In this document: in pieces, positions 33,750 through 42,140 of the stretch
Numbering within the stretch: the stretch's first letter is position 1
Layout of the letters: each line of letters starts with the position of its first letter
Assembly (NCBI GenBank): GCA_027339205.1
Contig: DAHWOV010000120.1
Span: 17,604-81,603, forward strand
Reading direction: 5' to 3'
DNA: 64,000 nucleotides
DNA from: JAJYVT01 sp027339205
GTDB lineage: Bacteria > Actinomycetota > Acidimicrobiia > Acidimicrobiales > RAAP-2
Position numbers and translations under genes: made by a program
Notes under the pieces: generated by a model
What the model was told of the DNA's origin: nothing
Database searches by the model: none
Seen by the model: the letters and a program-made list of their open reading frames with translations, nothing else

Positions 33750-35915
33750 TTGCCGGTAAGGATCGCGATCGGCATCGCCGTGACCGTGGTCTGCGTCGTC
33801 CTGGCCGGTCGACGGTTCCACTGGATCTCGCGGCTCGTCCGGACCGGGCTGCCCGCCCCCGAGCGGCTTCGCCGTGATCTGGGCCGCAGGGCGGAGGCAG
33901 AGGTCACCGAGGTGGCCGGGCAGCGCAAGCTCCTCAAGTGGACGGTCCCCGGCATCGCGCACTTCTTCACGATGTGGGGGTTCACCGTCCTCCTCTTCAC
34001 GATCGTCGAGGCCTACGGAGACCTGTTCGACCCGACGTTCCACATCCCGGGGATCGGGACGTCGCCGGTGCTCGGGTTCCTCGAAGACTTCTTCGCGACC
34101 GCGGTGCTCGTGGCGCTCGGGGTGTTCACGGTCATCCGGCTCAAGAACGCCCCTTCGAGAAGGGAGCGCGCCTCGCGCTTCTACGGGTCCCACACCGACG
34201 CCGCGTGGATCACGCTCCTGCTCATCTTCGGGGTGATCGCCACGCTCCTCCTCTATCGCGGCGCGCAGGTCGACACGAAGCCCCGGCAGTTCCCCTACGA
34301 CGACTGGGCCTTCGCCTCGCACGTCATCGGCGCGGGACTCGCCGGGCTCGGCCACGGGGTGGACGCAGCGCTCGCCACGACGTTCTTGCTGCTCAACGTC
34401 GCGGTCATCAGCGGCTTCCTCGTGTTCGTCTCGTACTCGAAGCACCTGCACATCTTCGTCGCACCCTTCAACGTGGCGTTCTCGCGCCGCCCGAGGGCGC
34501 TCGGCGGCCTGGACAAGACGCCCGACATGGACATGGAGAACGTGACCGAGGACGCGGTCTTCGGGGCGGGGTTCATCGAGAATTTCACCTGGAAGCAGAT
34601 GCTCGACTTCGTGACCTGCACCGAGTGCGGCCGCTGCCAGTCGGTGTGCCCGGCGTGGACGACCGGCAAGCCCCTGTCCCCCAAGCTCGTGATCATGGAC
34701 TTGCGGGACAACATGTTCTCCCAGGCGTCGCACCTGATGGCGCTGAAGGCTGCCGCAGACGCGCGAGGCGGGGACGCCGGCGACGCGAAGCGTTCCCAGG
34801 GTGGGGCTCGTGCCGGGGACCGCCCGGTGCCCGGGCCCGAGCCGCTCGTTCCAGGGGTCATCGAGCCCGACGTGCTGTGGTCCTGCACGACCTGCGGGTC
34901 GTGCGTGGAGCAGTGCCCGGTCGACATCGAGCATGTCGACGCGATCGTCGACATGCGGCGCTACCAGGTGCTGATGGAGTCCAGCTTTCCGCACGAGGCC
35001 GGGCTCATGCTGCGCAACATCGAGAACCAGGGCGACCCCTGGGGGCTCGGGAGTGCCAAGCGTACGGAGTGGACGCAGGACCTCGACTTCGAGGTGCCGG
35101 TGGTCACCGACGGCATTCCCGACGACGTCGAGTACCTCTACTGGGTCGGCTGTGCGGGGGCGTTGGACGAGCGAGCGCGCCGTCAGGTCCAAGCGACGGC
35201 GCGCCTCTTGCAGTGGGCGAGCGTGCGCTTCGCGATCCTCGGCCCGAAAGAGTCCTGCACGGGCGACCCCGCCCGCCGCATCGGCAACGAGTACCTGTTC
35301 CAGGAGCAGGCGAAGGCCAACATCGCAACCCTCGAGGCCGCACGGGTTCGCAAGATCGTGGCGACCTGCCCGCACTGCTTCAACACTTTGAAGAACGAGT
35401 ACCCGGCGCTCGGGGGCAGCTTCGAGGTGGTCCACCACGCCGAGCTCCTCGACCATCTGGTGCGGACTGGGAGGATCGCGCCCGGCGCCGGGTACTCGGG
35501 CACCGTCACCTACCACGACCCCTGCTATCTCGGCCGGCACAACAGGGTGTTCGACGAGCCGAGGACGGTCATCGACGCCATCCCGGGCGCCCGCAACGTG
35601 GAGATGCGCCGGTGCCGGGAGCGCGGCTTCTGCTGCGGTGCCGGCGGCGCGCGCATGTGGATGGAGGAGAGCATCGGCACCCGCGTCAACATGGACCGTA
35701 CCCTCGAGGCGATCGGCACCGGAGCGGACGTCGTGTCGACCGCGTGCCCGTACTGCATGATCATGCTCGACGACGCGGTCAAGGCGCAGGGCAAGGAGGA
35801 AGAGGTGCGCGTCCTCGACATCTCCCAGCTCGTCGAGGAGTCGATGCGCGTGCCGGGTCCGCGGACGCCCCCGCCCCAGCGGACGCCCGGAGAGCTCCTG
35901 GACGGCGCGGGCTAG
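33750..35915 (+). CDS. etfD: membrane Fe-S oxidoreductase EtfD (ETF:menaquinone route)
   Basis: 721 residues. N-terminal membrane part with about six helices (1-250, including FFTMWGFTVLLFTIVEAYGDL and NVAVISGFLVFVSYSKHLHIF), two ferredoxin-type clusters CTECGRCQSVCPAW and CTTCGSCVEQCPVD, and two cysteine-rich CCG domains (CTGDPARR...CPHCFNTL; YHDPCYLGR...CCGAGGARMWMEE...CPYCMIMLDD). This is the architecture of Rv0338c/EtfD, which passes electrons from beta-oxidation electron-transfer flavoprotein to menaquinone. TTG start at 33750 is supported by GAGGAGG. A low-complexity insert (about 345-370) separates the two ferredoxin motifs. Confidence 0.9.
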   Translation: MPVRIAIGIAVTVVCVVLAGRRFHWISRLVRTGLPAPERLRRDLGRRAEAEVTEVAGQRKLLKWTVPGIAHFFTMWGFTVLLFTIVEAYGDLFDPTFHIPGIGTSPVLGFLEDFFATAVLVALGVFTVIRLKNAPSRRERASRFYGSHTDAAWITLLLIFGVIATLLLYRGAQVDTKPRQFPYDDWAFASHVIGAGLAGLGHGVDAALATTFLLLNVAVISGFLVFVSYSKHLHIFVAPFNVAFSRRPRALGGLDKTPDMDMENVTEDAVFGAGFIENFTWKQMLDFVTCTECGRCQSVCPAWTTGKPLSPKLVIMDLRDNMFSQASHLMALKAAADARGGDAGDAKRSQGGARAGDRPVPGPEPLVPGVIEPDVLWSCTTCGSCVEQCPVDIEHVDAIVDMRRYQVLMESSFPHEAGLMLRNIENQGDPWGLGSAKRTEWTQDLDFEVPVVTDGIPDDVEYLYWVGCAGALDERARRQVQATARLLQWASVRFAILGPKESCTGDPARRIGNEYLFQEQAKANIATLEAARVRKIVATCPHCFNTLKNEYPALGGSFEVVHHAELLDHLVRTGRIAPGAGYSGTVTYHDPCYLGRHNRVFDEPRTVIDAIPGARNVEMRRCRERGFCCGAGGARMWMEESIGTRVNMDRTLEAIGTGADVVSTACPYCMIMLDDAVKAQGKEEEVRVLDISQLVEESMRVPGPRTPPPQRTPGELLDGAG

Positions 35916-35960
35916 CGCTCGCGATTGGCGCGGGGCTCGCGATTGGCGCGGGGCTAGCGC
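35911..35960. repeat. 18-bp tandem repeat x2 carrying both convergent stop codons
   Basis: Two identical 18-base units ctcgcgattggcgcgggg (35918-35935, 35936-35953). They are flanked by gcggGCTAGCg (35909-35917) and ggGGCTAGCg (35950-35958): the etfD stop TAG and the minus-strand PPOX stop (CTA) both lie in the same GCTAGC palindrome at either edge of the array. Confidence 0.9.
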
Positions 35961-36385
35961 GCGACGATGCCGTACGCGTGCGTCGGCCGCAACCGAGCGA
36001 CGAGCCGACGTTCCGCCACCATGACATCGCGGTACTCGGCCCAGTCGGGGTGCTCCTCCCCCCGGATCGCGCGGTAGAGGGCTACGAGCTCCTCGACGGT
36101 GTCGTCGTCGGGCGCCGCGGCGACGTCCGACAGCTCGGCCGTGCCGTCGAGGACCACGTAGGCCCAGAAGGACTCGCCGGGGACGTAGAGCGAAGCGAGA
36201 GGGTCGCGTCGGAGATTGCGCGTCTTGGCCCTGGTGTCGGTGACCGAGATCCGCACGACCGGGTCGTCGCTGCCGCTCAGGTGGTAGAGGATGTTGGAGA
36301 GCTGCGGCCGGCCGTCGGACCGGCGAGTGACGAGGACGCCCTGGCTGCGGTCGCGGGCGAAGGTGAGGCCGTCTTGCAGTTCCAT
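35954..36385 (-). CDS. PPOX-class F420-dependent flavoprotein
   Basis: 143 residues, split-barrel fold. FARDRSQGVLVTRRSDGRPQLSNILYHLSG, ISVTDTRAKTRNLRRDPLASLYV and FWAYVVLDGTAEL match the Rv1155-like F420-dependent family (TRAKTRNL is the cofactor-phosphate contact). ATG 36385. Tail ends TYAYGIVAR-like (THAYGIVAR). Substrate unknown. It is 9 bases downstream of the cNMP-binding gene and probably co-transcribed with it. Confidence 0.85.
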   Translation of the reverse strand: MELQDGLTFARDRSQGVLVTRRSDGRPQLSNILYHLSGSDDPVVRISVTDTRAKTRNLRRDPLASLYVPGESFWAYVVLDGTAELSDVAAAPDDDTVEELVALYRAIRGEEHPDWAEYRDVMVAERRLVARLRPTHAYGIVAR

Positions 36386-36394
36386 CGCCGGCGG

Positions 36395-36829
36395 TCAGTG
36401 CGAGATCAGCGCGGACACCTTGGAGTCCGCGTCACGGAGCCGGGCCGCCATGGCCGCGAGCAGCTTCCTTCCGAGCGGGGGGACGTCTTCGAGCAGCCCG
36501 TAGAACTCTCGCTGGCTCATGTTGAGCAGGACCATGTCCGTGTCGGCGACGACGGTCGCAGATCGCGGGCCACGGTCGAGCAGCGCGAGCTCCCCGAAGT
36601 AGTCGCCAGGCCCGAGGAGCGCCACCTTCCTGCCGTTCCGCTTCACCGACGCATGCCCTTCGACGATGAAGAAGAACTCGCGTCCGATCGTCCCTTCCTC
36701 GCACAGCACGGTGCCGGCGGGCGCCGTGACCTGGTCGAGGGCACGCGCCACGGCCCGGAGCTCGCGCGCGGTGCACGTGGAGAACAGCCAGATCGACGAG
36801 AGGTCGAGCTTCTCACGAGCGCGGGCCAC
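36395..36829 (-). CDS. stand-alone cyclic-nucleotide-binding domain protein
   Basis: 144 residues forming one cNMP-binding barrel: APAGTVLCEEGTIGREFFFIVEGHASV, the phosphate-binding cassette GDYFGELALLDRGPRSATVVADTDMVLLNMSQREF, then a C-helix. There is no helix-turn-helix, so it is not a Crp-type regulator; such stand-alone domains act as cAMP sensors or protein-interaction modules. PBC residues FGELALL-RSA are those of cAMP binders. Start assigned at 36829. Confidence 0.85.
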   Translation of the reverse strand: MARAREKLDLSSIWLFSTCTARELRAVARALDQVTAPAGTVLCEEGTIGREFFFIVEGHASVKRNGRKVALLGPGDYFGELALLDRGPRSATVVADTDMVLLNMSQREFYGLLEDVPPLGRKLLAAMAARLRDADSKVSALISH

Positions 36830-36876
36830 GGGCGACCAGGGTAGTGCGGGCGGCCCACCCCGGGCGAGCCTCGCTC

Positions 36877-36964
36877 GCTCCCTCGCCCAGCTCCCCGTCG
36901 CACGCCCGGCTCCCTCGCCCAGCTCCCCGGTCGCACGCCCAGCTCCCTCGCCCAGCTCCCCGTC
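36877..36964. repeat. 32/33-bp tandem repeat, about 2.7 copies
   Basis: Units at 36877-36908 (32 bases), 36909-36941 (33) and a partial at 36942-36964, C-rich on the plus strand (gctccctcgcccagctcccc core). The array fills the 213-bp divergent spacer between the cNMP-binding gene and amt, so it lies in the promoter region of one or both. Confidence 0.9.
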
Positions 36965-37042
36965 TCCCTCGACAGTTCATCCTGAGGAAACACCCGCGTC
37001 GCACCGCAGAAACGCCGTGCCTTCATACTCACCACGAAGACG

Positions 37043-38836
37043 GTGGCGGACGGGAGGGGCAACGTGGTGCTGGACGCGGCGAACCTTGCCTATCCCCACT
37101 GGCTGAGCCCGGGGGACAACGCGTGGCAGCTCGTGGCCGCGACCCTCGTCGGGCTCATGTGCCTTCCCGGGCTCGCCGTCCTCTACGGCGGCCTCGTGCA
37201 GCGCAAGTGGGTCGTCAACACCATGCTGATGGCGTTCGCGGGCTTCAGCCTCGTCCTCGTCGTGTGGGTGCTGTGGGCCTACGACATGAGCTTCGGCACC
37301 TTCGCGCACCTCGGTCCCGCGGGCTCCTTCCTGGGCGACCTCGTCGGGAGGCCGGGCTCCATCCTCGGGAGCCCCGTCGAGCAGTCGCAGGCGAGGTCCG
37401 GCGCGAACTCGCTGATCCCCTTCCACTACTCCACGTCGACGCTCGCGTACTTCCAATTCGTGTTCGCGGCGATCACGCCGCTGCTCTTCCTCGGGAGCGT
37501 GCTCGGCCGCATGAAGTTCAAGGCGTGGCTCCTCTTCGTGCCGCTGTGGACCACCTTCGTCTACACGGTGAACGCGGCGCTCCTGTGGGGCGGCGGGTAC
37601 TTCGCGCAGAAGGGCGCGGTCGACTACTCGGGCGGCTACGTCATCCACCTCGCCGCCGGCGTGGCCGGGTTCGTCGCCGCGGCGATGGTCGGCCCGCGTG
37701 CCCGCAAAGACCGCAGCTCGACGAGCCCGCACAACATGCTGCTGGTCGCCGTCGGCGCAGGGATCCTCTGGCTCGGATGGAACGGCTTCAATGGCGGCGA
37801 CCCGTTCTACGCCGGGGTGGACGCCGCCTCAGCGGTGCTCAACACGAACGTCGCGACCGCCGCGGCACTCCTCACCTGGATGGGCGCGGACATGACGCTC
37901 GGCAAGAGCCGCAAGCCCACCTTCGCCGGCGCGGTCAACGGCATGGTCTGCGGCTTGGTTGGCATCACGCCGGCCGCGGGGTGGGTGAACGGGTACGGCG
38001 CGCTGGCGATCGGGGTCCTCTGCGCGTCGGTGGTGTGGACCGCGATGGCGTTCCTGCCGAGGATCCGGCCCTTTTCGAAGGTGGACGACGCCCTCGGGGT
38101 CGTCTACACCCACGGCATCGCCGGGCTGTGCGGAGGGCTCCTCGTCGGCATCCTCGCGGACCCCTCGATGATCGAGTACGGGGTCACCGGCCGGCATTTC
38201 GCCGGGAAGGGCGCCGTGTCGGTCGGGGGCCTCGTGTACACCGGCTCGTGGCACCAGGCATGGGAGCAGCTCCTCGCCGCCTGCTGGGTCGTCGGCTTCA
38301 CCGCCGCGGCGACCGCGCTCCTCCTCTTCGTCGTGAAGCTCGTCTGTCGCGGGCTGCGCGAGCGCGACGAGCTCCTCGACGCCGGCGACTTCGCGATCCA
38401 CGACGAGCAGGTCGACCACCACCGGGTCCCTGCGGCGGTGCAGTGGTTGAGCGAGGAGCAGCTCGCCGAGGTGGTCGACGCGATCGTCGGTGCGGCGGGC
38501 CGGGTCAGGTCAGCCGGCTTGCCTCGCGACGGCCTCCGCCGCCCGCCGCGCCGCGTCGGGGTCGCCGAGGTAGGCGGCCTCGTGCACGCCGAGGTCGTCG
38601 TCGAACCGGTACCGAAAGGGGATCCCGGTCGGGATGTCGAGGCCGGGGATGTCGTCGTCGGAGATCGCGTCGAGGTGCTTTCGGAGCGCGCGGATGCTGT
38701 TGCCGTGGGCGACCACCAGCACCGCGCCACCCCTCGCGCCGGCGGCGCGCAGGTCGGGCACGATCACGTCGTCCCAGTAGGGGAGCACCCGGGCGACGAC
38801 GTCCGCGAGGCACTCGGTGGCCGGCAGGACGTGTGA
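37043..38836 (+). CDS. amt: ammonium transporter, Amt family, with C-terminal read-on into antisense gpmA
   Basis: Membrane ammonium channel with 11 helices over about residues 25-445. Family features: FHYSTSTLAYFQFVFAAITPLL, VYTVNAALLWGGGYFAQKGAVDYSGGYVIHLAAGVAGFVAA, NMLLVAVGAGILWLGWNGFNGG, and twin-His region YTHGIAGLCGGLLVGI. GTG start. The expected end is near residue 485 (WLSEEQLAEVVDAIVG); instead the frame stays open another 108 codons antisense to gpmA, giving 597 residues. The added tail is likely an open-frame artefact of high GC, yet it is what would be translated. No glnK is nearby. Confidence 0.88.
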   Translation: MADGRGNVVLDAANLAYPHWLSPGDNAWQLVAATLVGLMCLPGLAVLYGGLVQRKWVVNTMLMAFAGFSLVLVVWVLWAYDMSFGTFAHLGPAGSFLGDLVGRPGSILGSPVEQSQARSGANSLIPFHYSTSTLAYFQFVFAAITPLLFLGSVLGRMKFKAWLLFVPLWTTFVYTVNAALLWGGGYFAQKGAVDYSGGYVIHLAAGVAGFVAAAMVGPRARKDRSSTSPHNMLLVAVGAGILWLGWNGFNGGDPFYAGVDAASAVLNTNVATAAALLTWMGADMTLGKSRKPTFAGAVNGMVCGLVGITPAAGWVNGYGALAIGVLCASVVWTAMAFLPRIRPFSKVDDALGVVYTHGIAGLCGGLLVGILADPSMIEYGVTGRHFAGKGAVSVGGLVYTGSWHQAWEQLLAACWVVGFTAAATALLLFVVKLVCRGLRERDELLDAGDFAIHDEQVDHHRVPAAVQWLSEEQLAEVVDAIVGAAGRVRSAGLPRDGLRRPPRRVGVAEVGGLVHAEVVVEPVPKGDPGRDVEAGDVVVGDRVEVLSERADAVAVGDHQHRATPRAGGAQVGHDHVVPVGEHPGDDVREALGGRQDV

Positions 38837-39265
38837 GGGGACGTCGCGGTAGCGGGGGTCGCTGGCGGGGTGCCGCGGGTCCCCGGGCGGAAGCTCGGGC
38901 GGGGGGACCTCGTAGCTGCGTCGCCACAGTTTCACTTGCTCGGGGCCGAAGCGCTCCGCGGTCTCCTTCTTGTCGAGGCCCTGGAGGTCGCCGTAGTGGC
39001 GCTCGTTGAGCCGCCAGTGCCGCCGGACGGGGAGCCATGGCCGGCCCGCGGCGTCGAGGGTCAGGTTGGCGGTGCGGATCGCGCGGGTGAGCACGGAGGT
39101 GTGGAGCAGGCGCAGGTCCAAGGATGCCTCCGCCGCCAGCAGCTCTCCGGCCCGGACCGCCTCCGCCTCTCCTGCAGGGGTGAGGTCGACGTCGGTCCAG
39201 CCCGTGAAGAGGTTGCGGGCGTTCCACTCGGACTCGCCGTGCCGGAGGAGGACCAGGTCGAGCAC
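38510..39265 (-). CDS. gpmA: 2,3-bisphosphoglycerate-dependent phosphoglycerate mutase
   Basis: Glycolytic interconversion of 3- and 2-phosphoglycerate. 251 residues. Phosphohistidine motif LVLLRHGESEWNARNLFTGWTDVDL at residues 5-29, GDLQGLDKKETAERFG, and second catalytic His in VVAHGNSIRALRKHL. GTG 39265 gives the standard N-terminus; the frame is open to 39436 but upstream residues are not conserved. Its 3' 327 bases overlap the amt frame on the opposite strand. Confidence 0.94.
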   Translation of the reverse strand: MLDLVLLRHGESEWNARNLFTGWTDVDLTPAGEAEAVRAGELLAAEASLDLRLLHTSVLTRAIRTANLTLDAAGRPWLPVRRHWRLNERHYGDLQGLDKKETAERFGPEQVKLWRRSYEVPPPELPPGDPRHPASDPRYRDVPSHVLPATECLADVVARVLPYWDDVIVPDLRAAGARGGAVLVVAHGNSIRALRKHLDAISDDDIPGLDIPTGIPFRYRFDDDLGVHEAAYLGDPDAARRAAEAVARQAG

Positions 39266-39399
39266 TCCGACGAGCGTACCTGTGCGGCGTCGCGCCCGAA
39301 ATGCCCGGACTTCGTGGTGCAACTGGGGTATCAGGGCCCAATTCCTGCAGTTCACGAGGTGATCGGGTCCGGGCGGGAAGCTGCGGCACCGATCGGGTG

Positions 39400-39466
39400 T
39401 TGACCAACCGCAGACATCAATAAATCTGTAACGCAAAGACTCAACTTTGCTATACTGATAGTGGTA
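39400..39466 (+). promoter_or_regulatory. AT-rich heat-shock promoter region of the dnaK operon
   Basis: An AT-rich island in GC-rich DNA contains TTGACC (39400-39405), a perfect dyad gcaaag-actcaa-ctttgc (39433-39450) and immediately after it TATACT (39451-39456), a good -10 box. The loop ACTCAA equals one half of the HspR HAIR site (CTTGAGT-N7-ACTCAAG), but a second half-site at the right spacing is not seen. Confidence 0.6.
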
Positions 39467-39519
39467 AGAGTCGAGCAGGAACTGGGCGCGCCCGGGGCGC
39501 GAGAGAGGCAGGTAGCGCG

Positions 39520-41361
39520 ATGGCCAAGGCGGTTGGAATCGACCTGGGTACGACCAACTCGGTGGTGAGCGTGCTGGAGGCGGGCGAGCCCGTCGTCATC
39601 CCCAACGCGGAGGGGTCCCGCACCACCCCTTCGGTGGTCGGGTTCTCCAAGACCGGCGAGGTGCTCGTCGGCGAGGTCGCCAAGCGTCAGGCGATCACCA
39701 ACCCGGACCGCACCATCCGGTCGGTGAAGCGCCACATGGGCACCAAGTGGACCGTCACAATCGACGGCAAGGGCTACACCGCGCAGGAGATCTCGGCACG
39801 GATCCTGGGCAAGCTCAAGCGCGACGCCGAGGCGTACCTGGGCGACACGGTGAGCCAGGCGGTGATCACCGTGCCGGCCTACTTCGACGACGCGCAGCGC
39901 ACGGCGACCAAGGAAGCGGGTCAGATCGCCGGCCTCGAGGTGCTGCGGATCATCAACGAGCCGACCGCGGCGGCGCTCGCCTACGGGCTGGACAAGGAGG
40001 AGAAGGACCAGACGGTCCTCGTCTTCGACCTCGGCGGCGGCACCTTCGACGTCTCGATCCTCGAGATCGGCGAGGGCGTCTTCGAGGTGAAGTCGACCTC
40101 GGGCAACACGCACCTCGGCGGCGACGACTGGGACCAGAAGGTCATCGACTGGCTGGTCAAGACCTTCAAGGACACCGAGGGCGTCGACCTGTCGAATGAC
40201 AAGATGGCCCTCCAGCGCCTCAAGGAGGCCGCCGAGAAGGCGAAGATCGAGCTCTCCTCGGTCCAAGAGACCCAGATCAACCTCCCGTTCATCACCGCGA
40301 CGTCAGAGGGCCCGAAGCACCTCGACGTGAAGCTCACGCGGGCGAAGTTCAACGAGCTCACCCACGACCTGGTGGAGCAGTGCCGCGGCCCCTTCGAGGC
40401 CGCGATCAAGGACGCGGGCCTGAAGACCTCCGACATCGACCACGTCGTGCTGGTCGGCGGCTCGACGCGCATCCCCGCCGTCCAGGAGCTCGTCCACGAT
40501 CTCACCGGCAAGGAGGCGCACAAGGGCGTGAACCCCGACGAGGTGGTGGCGGTCGGTGCAGCGGTGCAGGCGGGCGTCTTGAAGGGCGAGGTGAAAGACG
40601 TGCTCCTCCTCGACGTGACGCCGCTCAGCCTCGGCATCGAGACCAAGGGCGGGGTGATGCACCGCCTGATCGAGCGCAACACGACCATCCCCACCAAGCG
40701 GTCAGAGGTCTTCACCACGGCGGAGGACAACCAGCCGTCCGTGGAGATCCACGTGCTCCAGGGCGAGCGCGAGATGGCGATGTACAACAAGACGCTCGGC
40801 AAGTTCCAGCTCGTCGACCTTCCCCCCGCCCCGCGCGGCATCCCGCAGATCGAGGTCACCTTCGACATCGACGCCAACGGGATCGTGCACGTCTCCGCAC
40901 AGGACCGCGCGACGGGCAAGGAGCAGTCGATGACGATCACCGGGCAGTCCGCGCTCGCCAAGGAGGACATCCAGCGGATGGTCCGCGACGCCGAGGCGCA
41001 CGCCGAGGACGACCGGCGCCGGCGCGAGGAGGCCGAGGTGCGCAACACCGCGGACACCCTCGTGTACCAGACCGAGAAGCTCCTGCGCGAGCAGGGCGAC
41101 AAGTTCCAGGGCTCCGAGAAGGACGACGTGACGAGCGCGCTCCAGGGCGTGAAGGACGCGCTGTCGGGGACCGACGTCGAGGCCATCAAGAGCGCGACCG
41201 AGCGTCTCATGTCCGCCAGCCAGAGCTTCTCGCAGCGTCTCTACGAGCAGGCGTCGCAGAGCGCCTCGACCTCGGGCGGCCCGACGGCCGGTGAGCCAGC
41301 GCCGTCCGAGGAGCCTTCCGAAGGTGAGGTCGTCGACGCCGAGATCGTCGACGAGCAATGA
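39520..41361 (+). CDS. dnaK: molecular chaperone DnaK (Hsp70)
   Basis: 613 residues. Nucleotide-binding domain begins AVGIDLGTTNSVVSVLE and includes VITVPAYFDDAQRTATKEAGQIAGLEVLRIINEPTAAALAYGLDK, VFDLGGGTFDVSILEIG and VLVGGSTRIPAVQELV; substrate-binding domain contains DVTPLSLGIETKGGVM and VTFDIDANGIVHVSAQDRATGKE. Tail is Gly/Pro/Ser/Glu-rich ending AEIVDEQ. The short NBD (no proteobacterial loop insert) is the actinobacterial/Gram-positive form. First gene of dnaK-grpE-dnaJ-hspR; stop overlaps grpE. Confidence 0.98.
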   Translation: MAKAVGIDLGTTNSVVSVLEAGEPVVIPNAEGSRTTPSVVGFSKTGEVLVGEVAKRQAITNPDRTIRSVKRHMGTKWTVTIDGKGYTAQEISARILGKLKRDAEAYLGDTVSQAVITVPAYFDDAQRTATKEAGQIAGLEVLRIINEPTAAALAYGLDKEEKDQTVLVFDLGGGTFDVSILEIGEGVFEVKSTSGNTHLGGDDWDQKVIDWLVKTFKDTEGVDLSNDKMALQRLKEAAEKAKIELSSVQETQINLPFITATSEGPKHLDVKLTRAKFNELTHDLVEQCRGPFEAAIKDAGLKTSDIDHVVLVGGSTRIPAVQELVHDLTGKEAHKGVNPDEVVAVGAAVQAGVLKGEVKDVLLLDVTPLSLGIETKGGVMHRLIERNTTIPTKRSEVFTTAEDNQPSVEIHVLQGEREMAMYNKTLGKFQLVDLPPAPRGIPQIEVTFDIDANGIVHVSAQDRATGKEQSMTITGQSALAKEDIQRMVRDAEAHAEDDRRRREEAEVRNTADTLVYQTEKLLREQGDKFQGSEKDDVTSALQGVKDALSGTDVEAIKSATERLMSASQSFSQRLYEQASQSASTSGGPTAGEPAPSEEPSEGEVVDAEIVDEQ

Positions 41362-42137
41362 GCGGCCGGCCTGACCACGTCGCCGAGCGCTGGAGCGACG
41401 ACGGAGTCGAAGAGGCCGCGCCGGGCGAGGAGGAGCCCCGGGCGGTCTCGCCCGACGAGGCTCGGGCACCCGCCGAGGTCGAACCGCAGTCTGAGGGCAG
41501 CCCGATCCTCGCCGACGTCGCAGCGATCAGCGCCCAGCGCGACGAGTACCTCGACTCGCTCCAACGGCTGAAGGCCGACTTCGACAACTACCGCAAGCGT
41601 GTCGCGCGGCTCCAGCAGGAGCAGGCGGCGCGGGCCGAGGCCAACCTCGTCGCGAAGCTTCTTCCGGTGCTGGACAACCTGGACCTGGCCTGGGCGCACC
41701 TCGGTCCCGGCGGCACAGCCGGCGAGCCCGTCTCCGAAGAGGCCCGCGCGATCGGGCAGGCCCGCGGCCAGTTGCTCGACGTTCTCGGGAGGGAAGGGCT
41801 CGAACGCCTTGACGCCGTCGGGGTCGTCTTCGACCCGACGGTCCACGACGCGGTCGCGCACTCCGAGGCGCACGCCGTGGACGTCGGAGCGACGGGAGAG
41901 CACGGCGTCCACGCGGAGGCGGCCGCCGTCGAGGGCGGTGGCGCCAATGGGGCTGGCGAGCCCGGCGAACCCGGCGAACCCGGCGAACCCGGTGAGTCCG
42001 GTGAGTCCGGTGAGTCCGCCGTGCATGTGCGCGACGGTGACGACGCGCACCGCGTCGTCGTAGAAGAAGTGCTGCGTGCGGGCTACCGATGGCGGGGCCA
42101 AGTGCTGCGCCCCGCCATGGTCCGCGTGAGGGGTTGA
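41358..42137 (+). CDS. grpE: GrpE nucleotide-exchange factor with repeat insertion
   Basis: 259 residues, longer than the usual 180-220. Acidic N-terminus, long coiled helix (YLDSLQRLKADFDNYRKRVARLQQEQ), four-helix region NLVAKLLPVLDNLDLAW, and beta domain split in two: GVVFDPTVHDAVAHSEA and HRVVVEEVLRAGYRWRGQVLRPAMVRV. Between the halves lie about 45 inserted residues containing GEP four times and GES three times. ATG overlaps the dnaK stop (ATGA). Confidence 0.94.
   Translation: MSGRPDHVAERWSDDGVEEAAPGEEEPRAVSPDEARAPAEVEPQSEGSPILADVAAISAQRDEYLDSLQRLKADFDNYRKRVARLQQEQAARAEANLVAKLLPVLDNLDLAWAHLGPGGTAGEPVSEEARAIGQARGQLLDVLGREGLERLDAVGVVFDPTVHDAVAHSEAHAVDVGATGEHGVHAEAAAVEGGGANGAGEPGEPGEPGEPGESGESGESAVHVRDGDDAHRVVVEEVLRAGYRWRGQVLRPAMVRVRG
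41955..42017. repeat. 9-bp tandem repeat x7 inside grpE
   Basis: Seven units ggc/t-ga-(g/a)-ccc/tcc encode GEP-GEP-GEP-GEP-GES-GES-GES. The first four and last three form two sub-families, indicating successive duplications. The period keeps the frame. Confidence 0.92.
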
Positions 42138-42140
42138 ACC

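Noticed and set aside
35911..35960. CRISPR-like array near etfD
   Set aside because: Units are contiguous without spacers; these are minisatellites. No cas genes are in the window. The same applies to all other arrays.
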